6,227 bases of DNA from Porphyromonadaceae bacterium. GTDB lineage: Bacteria; Bacteroidota; Bacteroidia; Bacteroidales; Dysgonomonadaceae. The stretch is taken from assembly GCA_003517675.1 (NCBI GenBank), contig DPAC01000137.1:1-6227 (forward strand), in the 5' to 3' direction. The notes beneath the pieces are model-generated. The model was not told the DNA's origin, did no database searches, and saw only the letters and a program-made list of their open reading frames with translations. This document shows positions 5,831-6,227 of the stretch, one piece after another (positions within the stretch are counted from its first letter, which is position 1; every line of letters begins with the position of its first letter). The translations under genes were made by a program, and so were the position numbers.

Positions 5831-6227
5831 CTCTTTTTCTGTTTTTTGCTTTCCGTAAAGTGTATCATGCGTGATTCGAGCCCGTTTGCCGAGATGTAAT
5901 TGCCGATGATTTCCAAAAACTGGGCACCGTATCGTTCCACTTTTATTTTTCCGAACCCATCTATTTTCAGTAACTCTTTTTCTGTTTCCGGCAAGTAGTC
6001 TGCCATCTGTACCAGCGTTTTGATGGAGGCGACAAGATACACGGGCAAGTCTGCACCGGCACTAATGCGGTTACGGAGTTGCACCAGTTCGTTGAGCAGA
6101 TCGGGATGGGTCGATTTTAATTGTACACCCGACGAGTTCCGGCTGTATGACGTGATGGCGAAGGGTGGGTTCCTGAATTGGTTCCGGGCCTTGTAGTAAG
6201 ACTCCACGCTGAAGTTAGCGGCTGTGG
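5821..6227 (-). CDS. HRDC-domain protein, C-terminal part (probable DNA helicase)
   Basis: This is the 3' end of a larger minus-strand gene. The frame is open through the right edge, so the GTG at 6207 is internal and not a start. The visible part (about 135 codons) contains an HRDC domain at roughly 6110-5895. It begins at PDLLNELVQLRNRIS, continues through LPVYLVASIKTLVQMADYLP, and ends with LLKIDGFGKIKVERYGAQFL, the helix-turn with the G-F-G-x-x-K hallmark. HRDC domains bind DNA and usually sit at the C-terminus of RecQ-type or related Bacteroidota helicases, so a role in DNA repair or recombination is likely, but the motor domains lie outside the window. The chain ends soon after the HRDC in a lysine-rich tail (KKQKKRKK). 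Some related proteins, as I recall, carry a further helix-turn-helix domain there. The gene converges on GH3 and shares its terminator. Confidence 0.85.
   Translation of the reverse strand, partial: TAANFSVESYYKARNQFRNPPFAITSYSRNSSGVQLKSTHPDLLNELVQLRNRISAGADLPVYLVASIKTLVQMADYLPETEKELLKIDGFGKIKVERYGAQFLEIIGNYISANGLESRMIHFTESKKQKKRKK

Noticed and set aside
1..6227. CRISPR array, tRNA, rRNA or integrase/attachment site
   Set aside because: I looked for regular repeats with spacers, tRNA-like cloverleafs and integrase motifs on both strands and saw none.

Overview
The window looks like chromosomal DNA of a Bacteroidota member, probably of the order Bacteroidales. The main reasons are promoter-like TAnnTTTG boxes (the Bacteroidota -7 consensus), few Shine-Dalgarno sequences, a fragment of a Bacteroidota-type outer-membrane barrel protein, and a GH16 plus GH3 glycosidase pair typical of glucan-using Bacteroidetes. 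No marker gene is present, so genus or species cannot be named from the sequence.

Layout, left to right. (1) Positions 1-422, minus strand: the N-terminal third of a major facilitator superfamily efflux transporter, cut by the window edge. (2) 423-683: non-coding DNA with four consecutive hairpins (450-527) that resemble a REP/IS200-type dispersed repeat, and a minus-strand promoter candidate (631-638) for the transporter. (3) 684-1470: the decayed remains of a large Bacteroidota cell-surface protein. An Ig-like segment and a C-terminal beta-barrel segment are joined out of frame, with the part between them missing. (4) 1662-2122: a compact hicB-hicA toxin-antitoxin pair with a 4-base stop/start overlap and the antitoxin first. 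(5) 2123-2484: an AT-rich leader with a good Bacteroidota promoter candidate. (6) 2485-5782: a two-gene glucan-degradation cassette, an endo-acting GH16 glucanase followed by a lipoprotein GH3 beta-glucosidase. (7) 5795-5830: a strong bidirectional terminator. (8) 5821-6227, minus strand: the C-terminal part of a protein with an HRDC domain, probably a DNA helicase, cut by the right edge.

How the genes work together: the GH16 enzyme should cut beta-1,3-containing glucans (laminarin or mixed-linkage glucan) into oligosaccharides, and the GH3 enzyme should trim these to glucose, probably in the periplasm. No susC/susD transport pair is visible next to them. To the left the genes are AT-rich, and one is broken and one is a toxin-antitoxin pair, which suggests an accessory junction. 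The glycosidase genes are clearly richer in G and C at third codon positions.

I found no convincing evidence for an entirely new system. The most unusual items are the hairpin cluster, the collapsed surface-protein pseudogene, the missing lipobox of the GH16 enzyme and the 7-base tandem array between the two glycosidase genes.
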